A stretch of 51,332 nucleotides of DNA, from the NCBI RefSeq assembly GCF_004353185.1, contig NZ_SMUS01000029.1, positions 1 through 51,332 of the forward strand, read 5' to 3'. This document shows positions 40,246-48,399 of the stretch, one piece after another; within the stretch, counting starts at the first letter, position 1; each line of letters starts with the position of its first letter. Under the pieces are notes generated by a model that ran no database searches, was not told the origin of the DNA, and saw only the letters and a list, made by a program, of their open reading frames with translations. The DNA is from Clostridium cuniculi. GTDB taxonomy: Bacteria > Bacillota > Clostridia > Clostridiales > Clostridiaceae. A program made the position numbers and the translations under genes.

Positions 40246-40764
40246 TTAAGCTTTAAATTCCTCTTTTAATAACCCCATTACAATGGTATCTAAATATTCC
40301 CCTTTATAATAATATTGCTTCCTTCGTATTCCTTCTTCAACAAATCCACATTTTTTATAGCATAGCACTGCAGCTTCATTATTTCTAACTACTTCAAGTT
40401 CAACCTTATGAGCTTTTCTCTTGAAAAATAAATACTTTAAAATAGCTTTTATTGAATCTGTTCCATACCCCTTTCTCCAATACTTTTTACCTATAGTTAA
40501 ACTAATACTATAAACATTTCTTGAATAATTATCTTCTGAATAATTTATTACTCCAACTATAGTTCCCTGTTTATTAATTATTACATAACTTCTTTTTGAA
40601 GGTATATTTAAATATTTTAAATGTTCAATTATATATTTCTTTGATAATACTCCATATTGATAACCATTATATTTTAATACTTCACTATCTGAGCATAAAT
40701 TATAAGCTTCATCAATATCTTCTTTTAATATCTCTCTCAAATATATTTTATCTCCATAAATCAC
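40246..40764 (-). CDS. GNAT acetyltransferase, RimJ/RimL type
   Basis: N-acetyltransferase of 172 residues. Motifs are [19 protein letters not shown] at the start, [19 protein letters not shown] (acetyl-CoA loop) and [24 protein letters not shown]. The substrate is unknown; members may modify ribosomal proteins or small molecules. First gene of the operon with addB and addA, which is probably only a transcriptional link. Confidence 0.88.
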   Translation of the reverse strand: MIYGDKIYLREILKEDIDEAYNLCSDSEVLKYNGYQYGVLSKKYIIEHLKYLNIPSKRSYVIINKQGTIVGVINYSEDNYSRNVYSISLTIGKKYWRKGYGTDSIKAILKYLFFKRKAHKVELEVVRNNEAAVLCYKKCGFVEEGIRRKQYYYKGEYLDTIVMGLLKEEFKA

Positions 40765-40842
40765 ATTAATCCCTCCCCATAATTAATGATACTATTATTT
40801 TGAAAGTTTTTCTAATTGCTAATTATTATAAATTTTTAAATA

Positions 40843-40889
40843 AAAAAACTACAATACATAAAGATTCTCTCTTCATATATTGTAGTTTA
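40843..40889 (-). terminator. Terminator of the glucokinase gene
   Basis: Minus strand AAACTACAATATATGAAG pairs with CTTTATGTATTGTAGTTT, then T-run. It lies 14 bases past the stop. Confidence 0.8.
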
Positions 40890-40902
40890 TTATATATCTA
40901 TA

Positions 40903-41844
40903 TTATCTCTCAGTAATAGCTAAAGCTGCAGCACCTAATACTCCTGCTTTTCCACCTAATACGGCCTTTTCAATTGTACAATTTTCAACGAATGCAGCCA
41001 TACATCTTTCTTCAACAACATTTCTTATAGTTTCAATAACTATATCTCCACCATTAACTACTCCACCACCAACAACAACTTTTTCTGGATCAAAGTTTGT
41101 TATTGTATTAGCTACAGCAATTCCAAGATAAGTTAATGAAGTGTTTAATATATTCTTAGCAACTCTATCTCCATTTGCAGCTTCTTTAAATACTTCTTTA
41201 GCTGTAACATTCTCATAGTTCTTTAATGAAGTTACAACATTACTTAATACAGCTTCTTTAGCTCTCTTACCAATAGCTGTACCAGACCCTAAAGCTTCTG
41301 CACATCCTAAGTTTCCGCATCCACATCTTGGACCTTCTGTAGCAACAGTCATATGTCCAACTTCTAATGCGTTTCCTGTTGACCCTCTAAATAACTTACC
41401 ATTTAATACAGCTCCTCCACCGATTCCTGTACTTGCTGTAATAAATACCATGTTTTCAGTACCTTTTCCTGCACCAAACATAAACTCTCCTAATGTTGCT
41501 ACATTAGCATCATTATCTAAATAAGTTGGTAAATCATATGTTTCTTTTATAGTTTTAACTATTGCAAAGTTTTTAAATGGTAAGTTTGAATTTTCAATTA
41601 TAATACCATTCTTTACATCTAATGGTCCTGGAGAACCGATTCCAATTGATTTTATTAAATCTTTATCAGTTCCATCTATAACATAATTTATAGTATCTAT
41701 TATTCTTCCCATAACAGCTTGTTCACCTTCATGAGCTAGTGTTTCAACTGTTTTTTCTTTTATAATATTTCCTTCTAAGTCTACTAAAGCAGTGTAAATT
41801 TTAGTTCCACCTAAATCAACACCTACAACATATTTCTTTTCCAT
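40903..41844 (-). CDS. glcK: ROK-family glucokinase
   Basis: Phosphorylates glucose with ATP at the entry of glycolysis. The 313 residues are the usual ROK glucokinase length. It shows the phosphate loop GVDLGGTKIYTALVD, the ExGH motif EVGHMTV and the zinc cysteine cluster PRCGCGNLGCAEAL. There is no N-terminal HTH, so it is an enzyme and not a ROK repressor. Glucose is the likely but not proven sugar. Confidence 0.9.
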   Translation of the reverse strand: MEKKYVVGVDLGGTKIYTALVDLEGNIIKEKTVETLAHEGEQAVMGRIIDTINYVIDGTDKDLIKSIGIGSPGPLDVKNGIIIENSNLPFKNFAIVKTIKETYDLPTYLDNDANVATLGEFMFGAGKGTENMVFITASTGIGGGAVLNGKLFRGSTGNALEVGHMTVATEGPRCGCGNLGCAEALGSGTAIGKRAKEAVLSNVVTSLKNYENVTAKEVFKEAANGDRVAKNILNTSLTYLGIAVANTITNFDPEKVVVGGGVVNGGDIVIETIRNVVEERCMAAFVENCTIEKAVLGGKAGVLGAAALAITER

Positions 41845-42000
41845 TTATTACCCTCCCACTGAAAAGTTATACTACTTTGACTATTAAAAGTATACCATTT
41901 AAAAATTACGTTTACAATTATTAATTATGGAAAATATGGAATTAATTCATTTATTTATAAATTAATGTACTAGTATTAATTACACTTTCTTTTATATACC

Positions 42001-42032
42001 AAAAAAGCATCTAACTAATGTTAGATGCTTTT
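42001..42032 (-). terminator. Terminator of the tRNA-Ser pair
   Basis: AGCATCTAAC, TAAT, GTTAGATGCT perfect stem, with six T on the minus strand, abutting the CCA end of tRNA-Ser(GCT). Confidence 0.9.
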
Positions 42033-42124
42033 GGCGGAGAACAAGGGATTCGAACCCTCGCACCAGTTTTATCCAGCCTACTCCCTTAGCAGGGGAGCCT
42101 CTTTAGCCACTTGAGTAATTCTCC
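42032..42124 (-). tRNA. tRNA-Ser (anticodon GCT)
   Basis: 93-nt class II tRNA with long variable arm, minus strand, encoded CCA. Anticodon stem CTCCC/GGGAG encloses CTGCTAA. It lies 5 bp after the first tRNA-Ser(TGA) and probably shares its transcript. Confidence 0.94.
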
Positions 42125-42129
42125 ACTTA

Positions 42130-42220
42130 TGGCGGAGAGACAGGGATTCGAACCCTGGGTACGCTCACACGCACGCCGGTTTTCAAGACCGGTGCCTTAA
42201 ACCAACTCGACCATCTCTCC
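42130..42220 (-). tRNA. tRNA-Ser (anticodon TGA), copy 1
   Basis: 91-nt class II tRNA, encoded CCA. Anticodon stem CCGGT/ACCGG encloses CTTGAAA. Identical base for base to the copy at 42960-43050. Confidence 0.95.
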
Positions 42221-42232
42221 AAAACAAGATTA

Positions 42233-42261
42233 ATTATATCAATGACAATTAATTATGTCAA
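42233..42261 (-). promoter_or_regulatory. Perfect consensus promoter of tRNA-Ser copy 1
   Basis: TTGACA (42256-42261), 17-bp spacer, TATAAT (42233-42238). Both hexamers are exact. Confidence 0.93.
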
Positions 42262-42268
42262 CACATTT

Positions 42269-42312
42269 TTAAAATTTTTTTTATTTTTTTTTATTTTTTT
42301 TTATTTTTTTAT
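42269..42312. repeat. T-tract microsatellite (T8-9 A units)
   Basis: Four or so successive runs of eight or nine T separated by single A lie between the tRNA promoter and the carbonic anhydrase stop codon. They read as A-runs on the transcribed strand of that gene. Prone to slippage and assembly error. Confidence 0.7.
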
Positions 42313-42866
42313 TGATCTTTAATTATTACTTCTAAACTGCCTGTTTCAGGATCCATTATTAATCCATGTACCTTTATTTCTTTAGGTATTAATGGATGTT
42401 TTTTTATTAAATCTACACTTTCTTTTACTGAATCCTCTACAGAATCAAATCCATGTAACCATTTATCTATATTTATTCCTGAATTATTTATTGTATCTAT
42501 GGTTTCTTTTGAAACACCTCTACTAATTATCTTATTAATAATTTCTTCTCCATTAATATTGCTCATACCACAATTTTTATGACCAATTACTAGTACTTCA
42601 TCAGTATTGAACTCATAAATGGCAACTATAATACTTCTTATAATACTTCCAAAAGGATGCATTATAGTAGCACCTGCATTTTTTACTATTTTAGCATCAC
42701 CATTTTTTAAATTAAGTGCTTTTGGTAACAATTCTGTTAGTCTTGTATCCATACAAGATAATATTACTAATTTCTTTCCTGGATATTTTGTGGCTTTATA
42801 TTGTTCATATTCTTTATTTTCTACAAACAATTTATTGTATTCTAATATTTCATCTAATTTATTCAT
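42309..42866 (-). CDS. Beta-class carbonic anhydrase
   Basis: Interconverts CO2 and bicarbonate in the cytoplasm. Zinc ligands and the catalytic dyad are visible in SCMDTR (Cys, Asp-Arg) and GHKNCGM (His, Cys). It is about 185 residues from the ATG at 42866 with GGGG six bases before; the in-frame TTG further up is less likely. Bicarbonate supply would support CarB. It lies alone between two identical tRNA-Ser genes, with the T-tract repeat right after its stop and no clear terminator of its own. Confidence 0.92.
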   Translation of the reverse strand: MNKLDEILEYNKLFVENKEYEQYKATKYPGKKLVILSCMDTRLTELLPKALNLKNGDAKIVKNAGATIMHPFGSIIRSIIVAIYEFNTDEVLVIGHKNCGMSNINGEEIINKIISRGVSKETIDTINNSGINIDKWLHGFDSVEDSVKESVDLIKKHPLIPKEIKVHGLIMDPETGSLEVIIKDQ

Positions 42867-42927
42867 AATATACCCCAACTTATAAAAATTTTATTTTATA
42901 TTTTTCTATTACTATAACTTTATATAT

Positions 42928-42960
42928 AAAAAAAGCTCCTAGCGTTTGCTAGAAGCTTTT
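42928..42960 (-). terminator. Terminator of tRNA-Ser copy 2
   Basis: Minus strand AAAGCTTCTAGC, AAAC, GCTAGGAGCTTT (one wobble) then T-run, touching the tRNA CCA end. Confidence 0.88.
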
Positions 42961-43050
42961 GGCGGAGAGACAGGGATTCGAACCCTGGGTACGCTCACAC
43001 GCACGCCGGTTTTCAAGACCGGTGCCTTAAACCAACTCGACCATCTCTCC
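42960..43050 (-). tRNA. tRNA-Ser (anticodon TGA), copy 2
   Basis: 91-nt class II tRNA, identical to the copy at 42130-42220, with its own terminator and promoter. Confidence 0.95.
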
Positions 43051-43064
43051 TCGGAACAATTGTT

Positions 43065-43093
43065 ATTATATCAGTGCTAAAATATTATGTCAA
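43065..43093 (-). promoter_or_regulatory. Perfect consensus promoter of tRNA-Ser copy 2
   Basis: TTGACA (43088-43093), 17-bp spacer, TATAAT (43065-43070), both exact. The sequence around it resembles the promoter of copy 1 but is not identical. Confidence 0.93.
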
Positions 43094-43111
43094 CACTTTT
43101 TATAAATTTTT

Positions 43112-43212
43112 TTAAATTAATTTTTCTCCGTTTGCTTCTGCTTTGTAACTATCTAAAAATAACTCAAAATCTATATTAATATTTGGATAATTATATACTA
43201 CTATATCATATT
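43112..43212 (-). pseudogene. Possible C-terminal gene remnant
   Basis: A minus-strand frame of about 32 codons reads ...NIDFELFLDSYKAEANGEKLI then stop, with no start codon or ribosome site and an in-frame stop immediately upstream. The composition looks like a real protein C-terminus. It lies between the panD terminator and the tRNA-Ser promoter. Could be chance. Confidence 0.3.
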
Positions 43213-43218
43213 ATTGAC

Positions 43219-43264
43219 AAAAAATGATGAATTTAGAATGAAAATCTCATTCTAAATTCATCAT
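43219..43264 (-). terminator. Terminator of the pantothenate operon
   Basis: TGATGAATTTAGAATGA and its exact complement enclose a short loop, with T6 on the minus strand, 28 bases after the panD stop. Confidence 0.9.
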
Positions 43265-43292
43265 ACCTATCTAAAATTACTTTAATATTTTA

Positions 43293-43679
43293 TTATTCAG
43301 AAAGTTGACCATGTTTTTCATAATTAGTAATCCTACTAATTTTGTTTTCTTCATTAACAAAAATAACTTTTGGCTTATGCTCTTTTACCTCTTCTATATC
43401 TAAATCACAATAAGCCATTAATATAATTTTATCTCCAACCTGTACACATCTTGCTGCTGCTCCGTTTAAGCAGATCATGCCTGTCCCTCTTTCTCCAGCA
43501 ATAGTATAAGTTTCAAACCTTGCACCATTATCAATATCAACTATATGAACTTTTTCATATTCATATATTCCTGCTGCATCTAGTAAATCTTCATCTACGG
43601 TTATACTTCCAACATAATTTAGTTCAGCTTGTATTACTGTTGCTCTGTGTATCTTGCCTTTTAACATATTTACCTTCAT
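43293..43679 (-). CDS. panD: Aspartate 1-decarboxylase proenzyme
   Basis: Makes beta-alanine for pantothenate. It is a pyruvoyl enzyme that self-cleaves at Gly24-Ser25 in YVGSITVD. The 128 residues match the usual length; [18 protein letters not shown] is the second conserved block. Last gene of the pan operon, 17 bp after panC. Confidence 0.97.
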   Translation of the reverse strand: MKVNMLKGKIHRATVIQAELNYVGSITVDEDLLDAAGIYEYEKVHIVDIDNGARFETYTIAGERGTGMICLNGAAARCVQVGDKIILMAYCDLDIEEVKEHKPKVIFVNEENKISRITNYEKHGQLSE

Positions 43680-43696
43680 TATTGCTTCGCTCCTTA

Positions 43697-44542
43697 TTAT
43701 AACTCGTATGTGAAATTATCTATTAATCTTGTTTTACCTATAAATACAGCTATTGCTACTAATACTGATTTTTCTATTCTTTCTACTCCTTCCATAGACA
43801 AACTGTCTACAACCTCAATATAGTCAACTCTAGCTAGCTTTTCTGAATTAAGTATTTCTTCAACTAATTTAATAATAACTTTAGAATTTCTTTCACCAGA
43901 TTGAATTTTTTCTTTAGCTAACGTTAATGCTTTATTTAATATAGTTGCAGCATTTCTTTCTTCTACTGATAAATAAGTGTTTCTTGAGCTCTTAGCAAGT
44001 CCATCTTTTTCTCTAACTATAGGACATCCTATAATTTCTATATCTATATTTAAATCTCTTACCATTCTTTTTATAATTGCTAATTGCTGAGCATCCTTTT
44101 CTCCAAAATAAGCTCTATCTGGTGCTACTATATTAAATAATTTTGTTACAACAGTACAAACCCCTCTAAAATGAGTCGGTCTACTTTTACCACATAAACC
44201 AGCCGTTAATCCATTCATATCAACAAAAGTAGAAAAGTCTTCAAAATACATTTCTTCATTTTCAGGATGGAATATAATATCTGCTCCTGCTCTCTCACAT
44301 ACTTTACTATCTCTAGCTAAATCTCTAGGATAAGTAGATAAATCCTCTTTAGGTCCAAATTGAATTGGATTAACAAATATGCTTACAACAACTCTATCAT
44401 TTTCTTCTGAGGCCTTTCTAATTAAACTTTCATGACCTTCATGTAAATATCCCATAGTAGGAACAAATCCAACTTTTAATCCTTTTGCTTTCCATTCCTT
44501 CACTGTAGCTCTTACGTCATTTACCTTTTCTACAACTCTCAT
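43697..44542 (-). CDS. panC: Pantothenate synthetase
   Basis: Joins pantoate and beta-alanine with ATP. Nucleotidyltransferase motifs: [15 protein letters not shown] (HIGH-like), [32 protein letters not shown], and the KMSKS-like LAKSSRN. It is 281 residues from the ATG at 44542 with GGGGAAG upstream; a longer in-frame TTG start would overlap panB and is unlikely. Third gene of panGBCD. Confidence 0.97.
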   Translation of the reverse strand: MRVVEKVNDVRATVKEWKAKGLKVGFVPTMGYLHEGHESLIRKASEENDRVVVSIFVNPIQFGPKEDLSTYPRDLARDSKVCERAGADIIFHPENEEMYFEDFSTFVDMNGLTAGLCGKSRPTHFRGVCTVVTKLFNIVAPDRAYFGEKDAQQLAIIKRMVRDLNIDIEIIGCPIVREKDGLAKSSRNTYLSVEERNAATILNKALTLAKEKIQSGERNSKVIIKLVEEILNSEKLARVDYIEVVDSLSMEGVERIEKSVLVAIAVFIGKTRLIDNFTYEL

Positions 44543-44555
44543 TTTATCTTCCCCT

Positions 44556-45383
44556 TTAATATAATTTTTCAATTACTTCATCATTTATTTTAAAAGAATG
44601 CTCTTCTGCTGGGAAAATTCCATCCTTAACTTCTTCTATATACTTTTTAAAAGCTATATTCATTTTTTCACCTAAAGTTTCATACTTCTTAACAAACTTA
44701 GGCGTAAAATCACTATACATACCTAACATATCTTGATAAACAATAATTTGACCATCGCATTGTGCTCCAGCACCTATTCCGATTGTAGGAATAGATAATT
44801 TTTCAGTTATTATTGCTGCAAGCTTAGCAGGAACACATTCTAATACAACTGCGAATGCTCCGGCTTTTTCTACAGCTAAAGCTGCTTCAATAAGATTCTT
44901 TGCTGCCTCTTCATCTTTACCTTGAACCTTAAACCCACCAAATGCATTAACTGATTGAGGAGTTAATCCAATATGAGCCATAACTGGTATTGAAGCTTTA
45001 ACTATAGCTTCTATCTTATCGCAAACCTCAATTCCGCCTTCTAACTTAACTACATGAGCTCTACCTTCTTTAATTAATCTTCCTGCATTAACTACAGCAT
45101 CATATACTGATGTTTGGTAAGACATAAAAGGCATATCTGCTACAACTAATGTATTCTTTACACCTCTAGATACAGCTCTAGTATGATGTATCATATCTTC
45201 CATAGTAACTGATAGCGTATCTTCATATCCTAAACAAACCATTCCTAATGAATCTCCAACTAAAATTCCGTTTATTCCAGCTTCATCAATTATTTTTGCT
45301 GTAGAATAATCATATGCTGTAAGCATAGTAAGTTTTTCATTTTTCTCTTTGGCTTGTTTAAATGTGACTGCTGTATTTTTCAT
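44556..45383 (-). CDS. panB: 3-methyl-2-oxobutanoate hydroxymethyltransferase
   Basis: First step of pantoate synthesis: transfers a hydroxymethyl group from methylene-tetrahydrofolate to ketoisovalerate. The 275 residues are full length. Motifs include [45 protein letters not shown] and the active-site Glu in VVLECVP. It lies 2 bp after panG and 13 bp before panC. Confidence 0.97.
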   Translation of the reverse strand: MKNTAVTFKQAKEKNEKLTMLTAYDYSTAKIIDEAGINGILVGDSLGMVCLGYEDTLSVTMEDMIHHTRAVSRGVKNTLVVADMPFMSYQTSVYDAVVNAGRLIKEGRAHVVKLEGGIEVCDKIEAIVKASIPVMAHIGLTPQSVNAFGGFKVQGKDEEAAKNLIEAALAVEKAGAFAVVLECVPAKLAAIITEKLSIPTIGIGAGAQCDGQIIVYQDMLGMYSDFTPKFVKKYETLGEKMNIAFKKYIEEVKDGIFPAEEHSFKINDEVIEKLY

Positions 45384-45385
45384 AA

Positions 45386-46243
45386 CTAATCTCCTAAATA
45401 CTCTTCTAAATTTTTATAATCTCTATCCAAATTTTTAACTTTTGCTATCTTTAAAATATTTTTTGATAATAGCCTATATAATTCTTTATCCTCTTCAGGT
45501 ATTACATTTAAATGATTAATAACAGTACTTAAATCTCCTCTTTCTATAGGCCCAGTCAAACTATTAACTGTACCTCTTTCCTTAACATTTCTTAGGTTGT
45601 TTTCAATTAATGGATATAAAGCCTTAATTGCCATTTCCTTTGTAAATCCGCATGCTTCTAGATAATTAATTCCATTATTAATTAATCCTAATACTAAGTT
45701 GCTAACTGTTACTGCTGCTGCATGATATAAACTCTTATTCTCTCTGTTAATAATTGCTACATCATTTCCTAAATTCAAAAATAACATATTTAAATATTCA
45801 ATATGTTTTTCATGGCCTTCAATTGTAATAAATGCTTGAGATAAATTTTTATAAGAATTATATTTGTCCGAGATAGCGAACATTGGATGAATAGAATAAC
45901 CATATGCACCATGATTATTTATATTTGAAAAGACTTCTGAAGAAATAGAGCCACTACAATGGCAAATTAATTTTTCTTTAATAGGTAACTTTTTTACTTC
46001 ATTCCATACATCTGCAATTTGATTATCAGGTGTTGTAATGAATATAGCATCACTATTTTTTATTAAATCTTCTAAATTATTATATTGTCGCGTATTTGTA
46101 AAAATTGCAGCTTCTTTAGATGAATGCTGTGATTTACTATAATACCCACTTATGTCTATGTTGTTTTCTTTTAGATATTTTCCTAAGGAAAAGCCAACTT
46201 TTCCTGCTCCAATAAATCCAAATTTTATAATTATCACCTCCAA
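45386..46243 (-). CDS. panG: Ketopantoate reductase, PanG type (Rossmann plus DUF2520)
   Basis: Probable NADPH-dependent reductase converting ketopantoate to pantoate. N-terminal Rossmann fold with [14 protein letters not shown], then [20 protein letters not shown] and a C-terminal DUF2520 helical domain ([15 protein letters not shown]). This is the PanG class described in Francisella, Enterococcus and C. difficile, used instead of PanE; its place ahead of panB fits. The start is odd: a perfect GGAGGTGAT lies inside the longest frame, and the well-spaced codons after it are ATT (46231) and ATA (46228), giving [13 protein letters not shown] 46243 and GTG 46237 are the only canonical in-frame starts near the 5' end but have poor spacing. 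Confidence 0.87.
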   Translation of the reverse strand: MEVIIIKFGFIGAGKVGFSLGKYLKENNIDISGYYSKSQHSSKEAAIFTNTRQYNNLEDLIKNSDAIFITTPDNQIADVWNEVKKLPIKEKLICHCSGSISSEVFSNINNHGAYGYSIHPMFAISDKYNSYKNLSQAFITIEGHEKHIEYLNMLFLNLGNDVAIINRENKSLYHAAAVTVSNLVLGLINNGINYLEACGFTKEMAIKALYPLIENNLRNVKERGTVNSLTGPIERGDLSTVINHLNVIPEEDKELYRLLSKNILKIAKVKNLDRDYKNLEEYLGD

Positions 46244-46321
46244 AAGAGTGTGATACTAATAAGTCCCATTCAAAATTGATATGAGCTATTTCTATTAATC
46301 TTTAAATTTTCAAATATATAA

Positions 46322-46346
46322 GGTGCGGTTTAATTAAAATACCACC
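46322..46346. promoter_or_regulatory. Palindromic operator or 5' UTR hairpin of the pan operon
   Basis: GGTGCGGTTTAATTAAAATACCACC is an imperfect palindrome just downstream of the pan promoter -10. Its position suggests repressor binding over the transcription start. The regulator is unknown. Confidence 0.5.
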
Positions 46347-46353
46347 CATTTTA

Positions 46354-46381
46354 AATTTATCATATTTCTTGTTTTTGTCAA
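46354..46381 (-). promoter_or_regulatory. Promoter of panG-panB-panC-panD
   Basis: TTGACA (46376-46381), 16-bp spacer, TAAATT (46354-46359) reading toward panG. Confidence 0.7.
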
Positions 46382-46416
46382 TATTTGTTATTGTATTATT
46401 TGCAATAACTTCTTAT

Positions 46417-46459
46417 AAAAAAAGATATAAGAAAATCATAATTAATTTTCTTATATCTT
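46417..46459 (-). terminator. Terminator of serS
   Basis: AAGATATAAGAAAAT and its complement with T7 on the minus strand, about 20 bases after the serS stop. Confidence 0.88.
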
Positions 46460-46478
46460 AGGTTTAATCAATTTAAAA

Positions 46479-47756
46479 TTATCTTATAACATCCATTCCA
46501 CCCATATAAGGTCTTAAAGCTTCTGGAATGTTTATAGATCCATCTTCATTTAAGTTGTTTTCTAAGAATGCAATTAACATTCTAGGTGGAGCAACAACTG
46601 TATTATTTAATGTATGAGCAAAATATTTTCCTTTTTCTCCATTTACACGAATCTTTAATCTTCTAGCTTGAGCATCTCCTAAATTAGAGCAGCTTCCAAC
46701 TTCGAAGTATTTCTTTTGTCTTGGAGACCAAGCTTCAACGTCAATAGATTTAACTTTAAGATCTGCTAAATCTCCTGAACAACATTCTAAAGTTCTAACT
46801 GGAACATCTAAAGAACGGAATAATTCAACAGTGTACTTCCATAGCTTTTCAAACCATTCTTTACTTTCTTCTGGCTTACAAACTACTATCATTTCTTGTT
46901 TTTCGAATTGATGTATTCTATAAACTCCTCTCTCTTCTATTCCATGAGCTCCTTTTTCTTTTCTGAAGCAAGGTGAATAACTAGTTAAAGTTTGAGGAAG
47001 ACTCTCTTCCTTTAATATAGTATCAATGAATTTACCTATCATAGAATGTTCACTTGTACCTATTAGGTATAAATCTTCACCTTCTATTTTATACATCATA
47101 GATTCCATTTCAGCAAAGCTCATTACCCCAGTAACAACATCGCTACGAATCATGAAAGGAGGAATACAGTAAGTAAATCCTTTATCAATCATGAAATCTC
47201 TAGCATAAGAAAGTATTCCTGATTGTAATCTTGCAATGTTACCCATTAAGTAATAGAATCCATTACCAGCTACTTTTCTAGCGCTATCTAAATCTATTCC
47301 ATTTAATTTTTCCATTATTTCTGTATGGTATGGAATTTCAAATTCTGGAACAAAAGGTTCACCAAATTTTTCAACTTCTACATTTTCACTATCATCTTTT
47401 CCAATTGGAACACTAGGATCAATGATGTTAGGAATAACTAACATTATATTTCTTATTTTTTCTTCAAGTTCAGATTCTTTAGCTTCTAACTCTGCTAAAC
47501 GCGCTGCTTGTTCATTAACCTTAGTTTTTAACTCTTCAGCTTCTTCTCTCTTTCCTTGGCCCATTAGTGCACCAATTTGCTTAGAAATTGTTTTTCTATT
47601 TGATCTTAATGAATCAGCTTCTTGTTGAGTAGCTCTGCTTTCGATATCTAAAGCAATTACTTCATCAACTAAAGGAAGTTTTTGATCTTGAAACTTGTTT
47701 TTAATATTTTGTTTAACTATTTCTGGATTTTCTCTTAAAAATTTTAAATCTAACAT
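46479..47756 (-). CDS. serS: Seryl-tRNA synthetase
   Basis: Class II aminoacyl-tRNA synthetase that charges tRNA-Ser. 425 residues from the ATG at 47756, set by GGAGG five bases upstream; the longer in-frame extension runs back into the T-box terminator and is not protein. An N-terminal coiled-coil arm (about 30-105) is followed by the catalytic core: motif 2 in PCFRKEKGAHGIEERGVYRIHQFEKQE, motif 3 with the arginine of the C-terminal AHTLNNTVVAPPRMLIAFLEN. Expression depends on the serine T-box leader. Confidence 0.97.
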   Translation of the reverse strand: MLDLKFLRENPEIVKQNIKNKFQDQKLPLVDEVIALDIESRATQQEADSLRSNRKTISKQIGALMGQGKREEAEELKTKVNEQAARLAELEAKESELEEKIRNIMLVIPNIIDPSVPIGKDDSENVEVEKFGEPFVPEFEIPYHTEIMEKLNGIDLDSARKVAGNGFYYLMGNIARLQSGILSYARDFMIDKGFTYCIPPFMIRSDVVTGVMSFAEMESMMYKIEGEDLYLIGTSEHSMIGKFIDTILKEESLPQTLTSYSPCFRKEKGAHGIEERGVYRIHQFEKQEMIVVCKPEESKEWFEKLWKYTVELFRSLDVPVRTLECCSGDLADLKVKSIDVEAWSPRQKKYFEVGSCSNLGDAQARRLKIRVNGEKGKYFAHTLNNTVVAPPRMLIAFLENNLNEDGSINIPEALRPYMGGMDVIR

Positions 47757-47793
47757 AATATCCTCCATGTATATTTTATTATTTTTCTGATAT

Positions 47794-48018
47794 AAAAAAA
47801 GAGCCCTTCCCTCCCATATAAGGGACGAAGAACTCCGTGTTGCCACCCTAATTGATAATAAATTTTTACTTATTATCCACTCTTTATAAAACTAACGGGT
47901 TTATCCGTACTGCTCATCACAGTCCCTCCAAGGTGGATTCATAAAATATTGTTATCAGTTTTCACCAGCCACTGACTCTCTTAAAACAATTACTTTATTA
48001 CTAGCCTCTTCAACGGTT
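47794..48018 (-). promoter_or_regulatory. Serine T-box riboswitch leader of serS
   Basis: Reading minus, the leader begins near AACCGTTGAAGAGG. The probable specifier codon is TCC (47935-47937, in GAATCCACC, a serine codon). The conserved T-box AGGGTGGCAACACGG is at 47835-47849. The terminator GAGTTCTTCGTCCCT/AGGGAAGGGCTC ends in seven T (47794-47800). Uncharged tRNA-Ser should favour the antiterminator. A TTGACA promoter lies upstream near 48072-48077, with an AT-rich -10. Confidence 0.92.
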
Positions 48019-48151
48019 TAATTAAATATTTACGATATTAATATATTTAATATATTATAAGCTCCTACTTTTTGTCAATACATTTAAATACCTATTTGGG
48101 CAAAGCTCTTTAATAAGAATGAATTTAAATTTTAAAATCACTTCTAAATGA

Positions 48152-48385
48152 TTATTTAGTTTGGATATCCCTAGTACAGATTATATCAACTCCACTATTT
48201 AAAATATTCTTACATATAATACTTCCCATTTTTATAGGAATACTTACATATAATCTACTAACAACTTTAGACATTTCTATCCATAATCCCTTATCAACTT
48301 CATCACTACTTTTAACAGGAACAACCTTAAATTTATCACTACCTTTAACTCTAACTACAGAAGTGAAAATATCCTTTTTACCCAT
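48152..48385 (-). CDS. DUF1667 protein lacking the N-terminal cysteine module
   Basis: Protein of 77 residues matching the C-terminal part of DUF1667: TSVVRVKGSDKFKVVPVKSSDEVDKGL, then IPIKMGSIICKNILNSGVDIICTRD. Family members are usually about 120 residues and start with a CxxC cysteine block, absent here. They are normally found with GlpA-like and a second FAD oxidoreductase. Here only the GlpA-like gene is present, 14 bp upstream. No frameshift is visible, so it looks like a stable short form. Function unknown. Confidence 0.75.
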   Translation of the reverse strand: MGKKDIFTSVVRVKGSDKFKVVPVKSSDEVDKGLWIEMSKVVSRLYVSIPIKMGSIICKNILNSGVDIICTRDIQTK

Positions 48386-48399
48386 ACTTACAACTCCTA

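Noticed and set aside
40843..40889. AAACTAC/GTAGTTT as another copy of the 23.5-kb palindrome
   Set aside because: Here the arms are far apart and form the stem of the glucokinase terminator with a T-run.
42269..42312. Short tandem repeats that might be a CRISPR-like array
   Set aside because: Units are about 9-10 bp of T-runs with no spacers; no cas genes. It is a microsatellite.
47757..47846. N-terminal extension of seryl-tRNA synthetase
   Set aside because: These codons lie in the T-box terminator; a strong GGAGG precedes the ATG at 47756.
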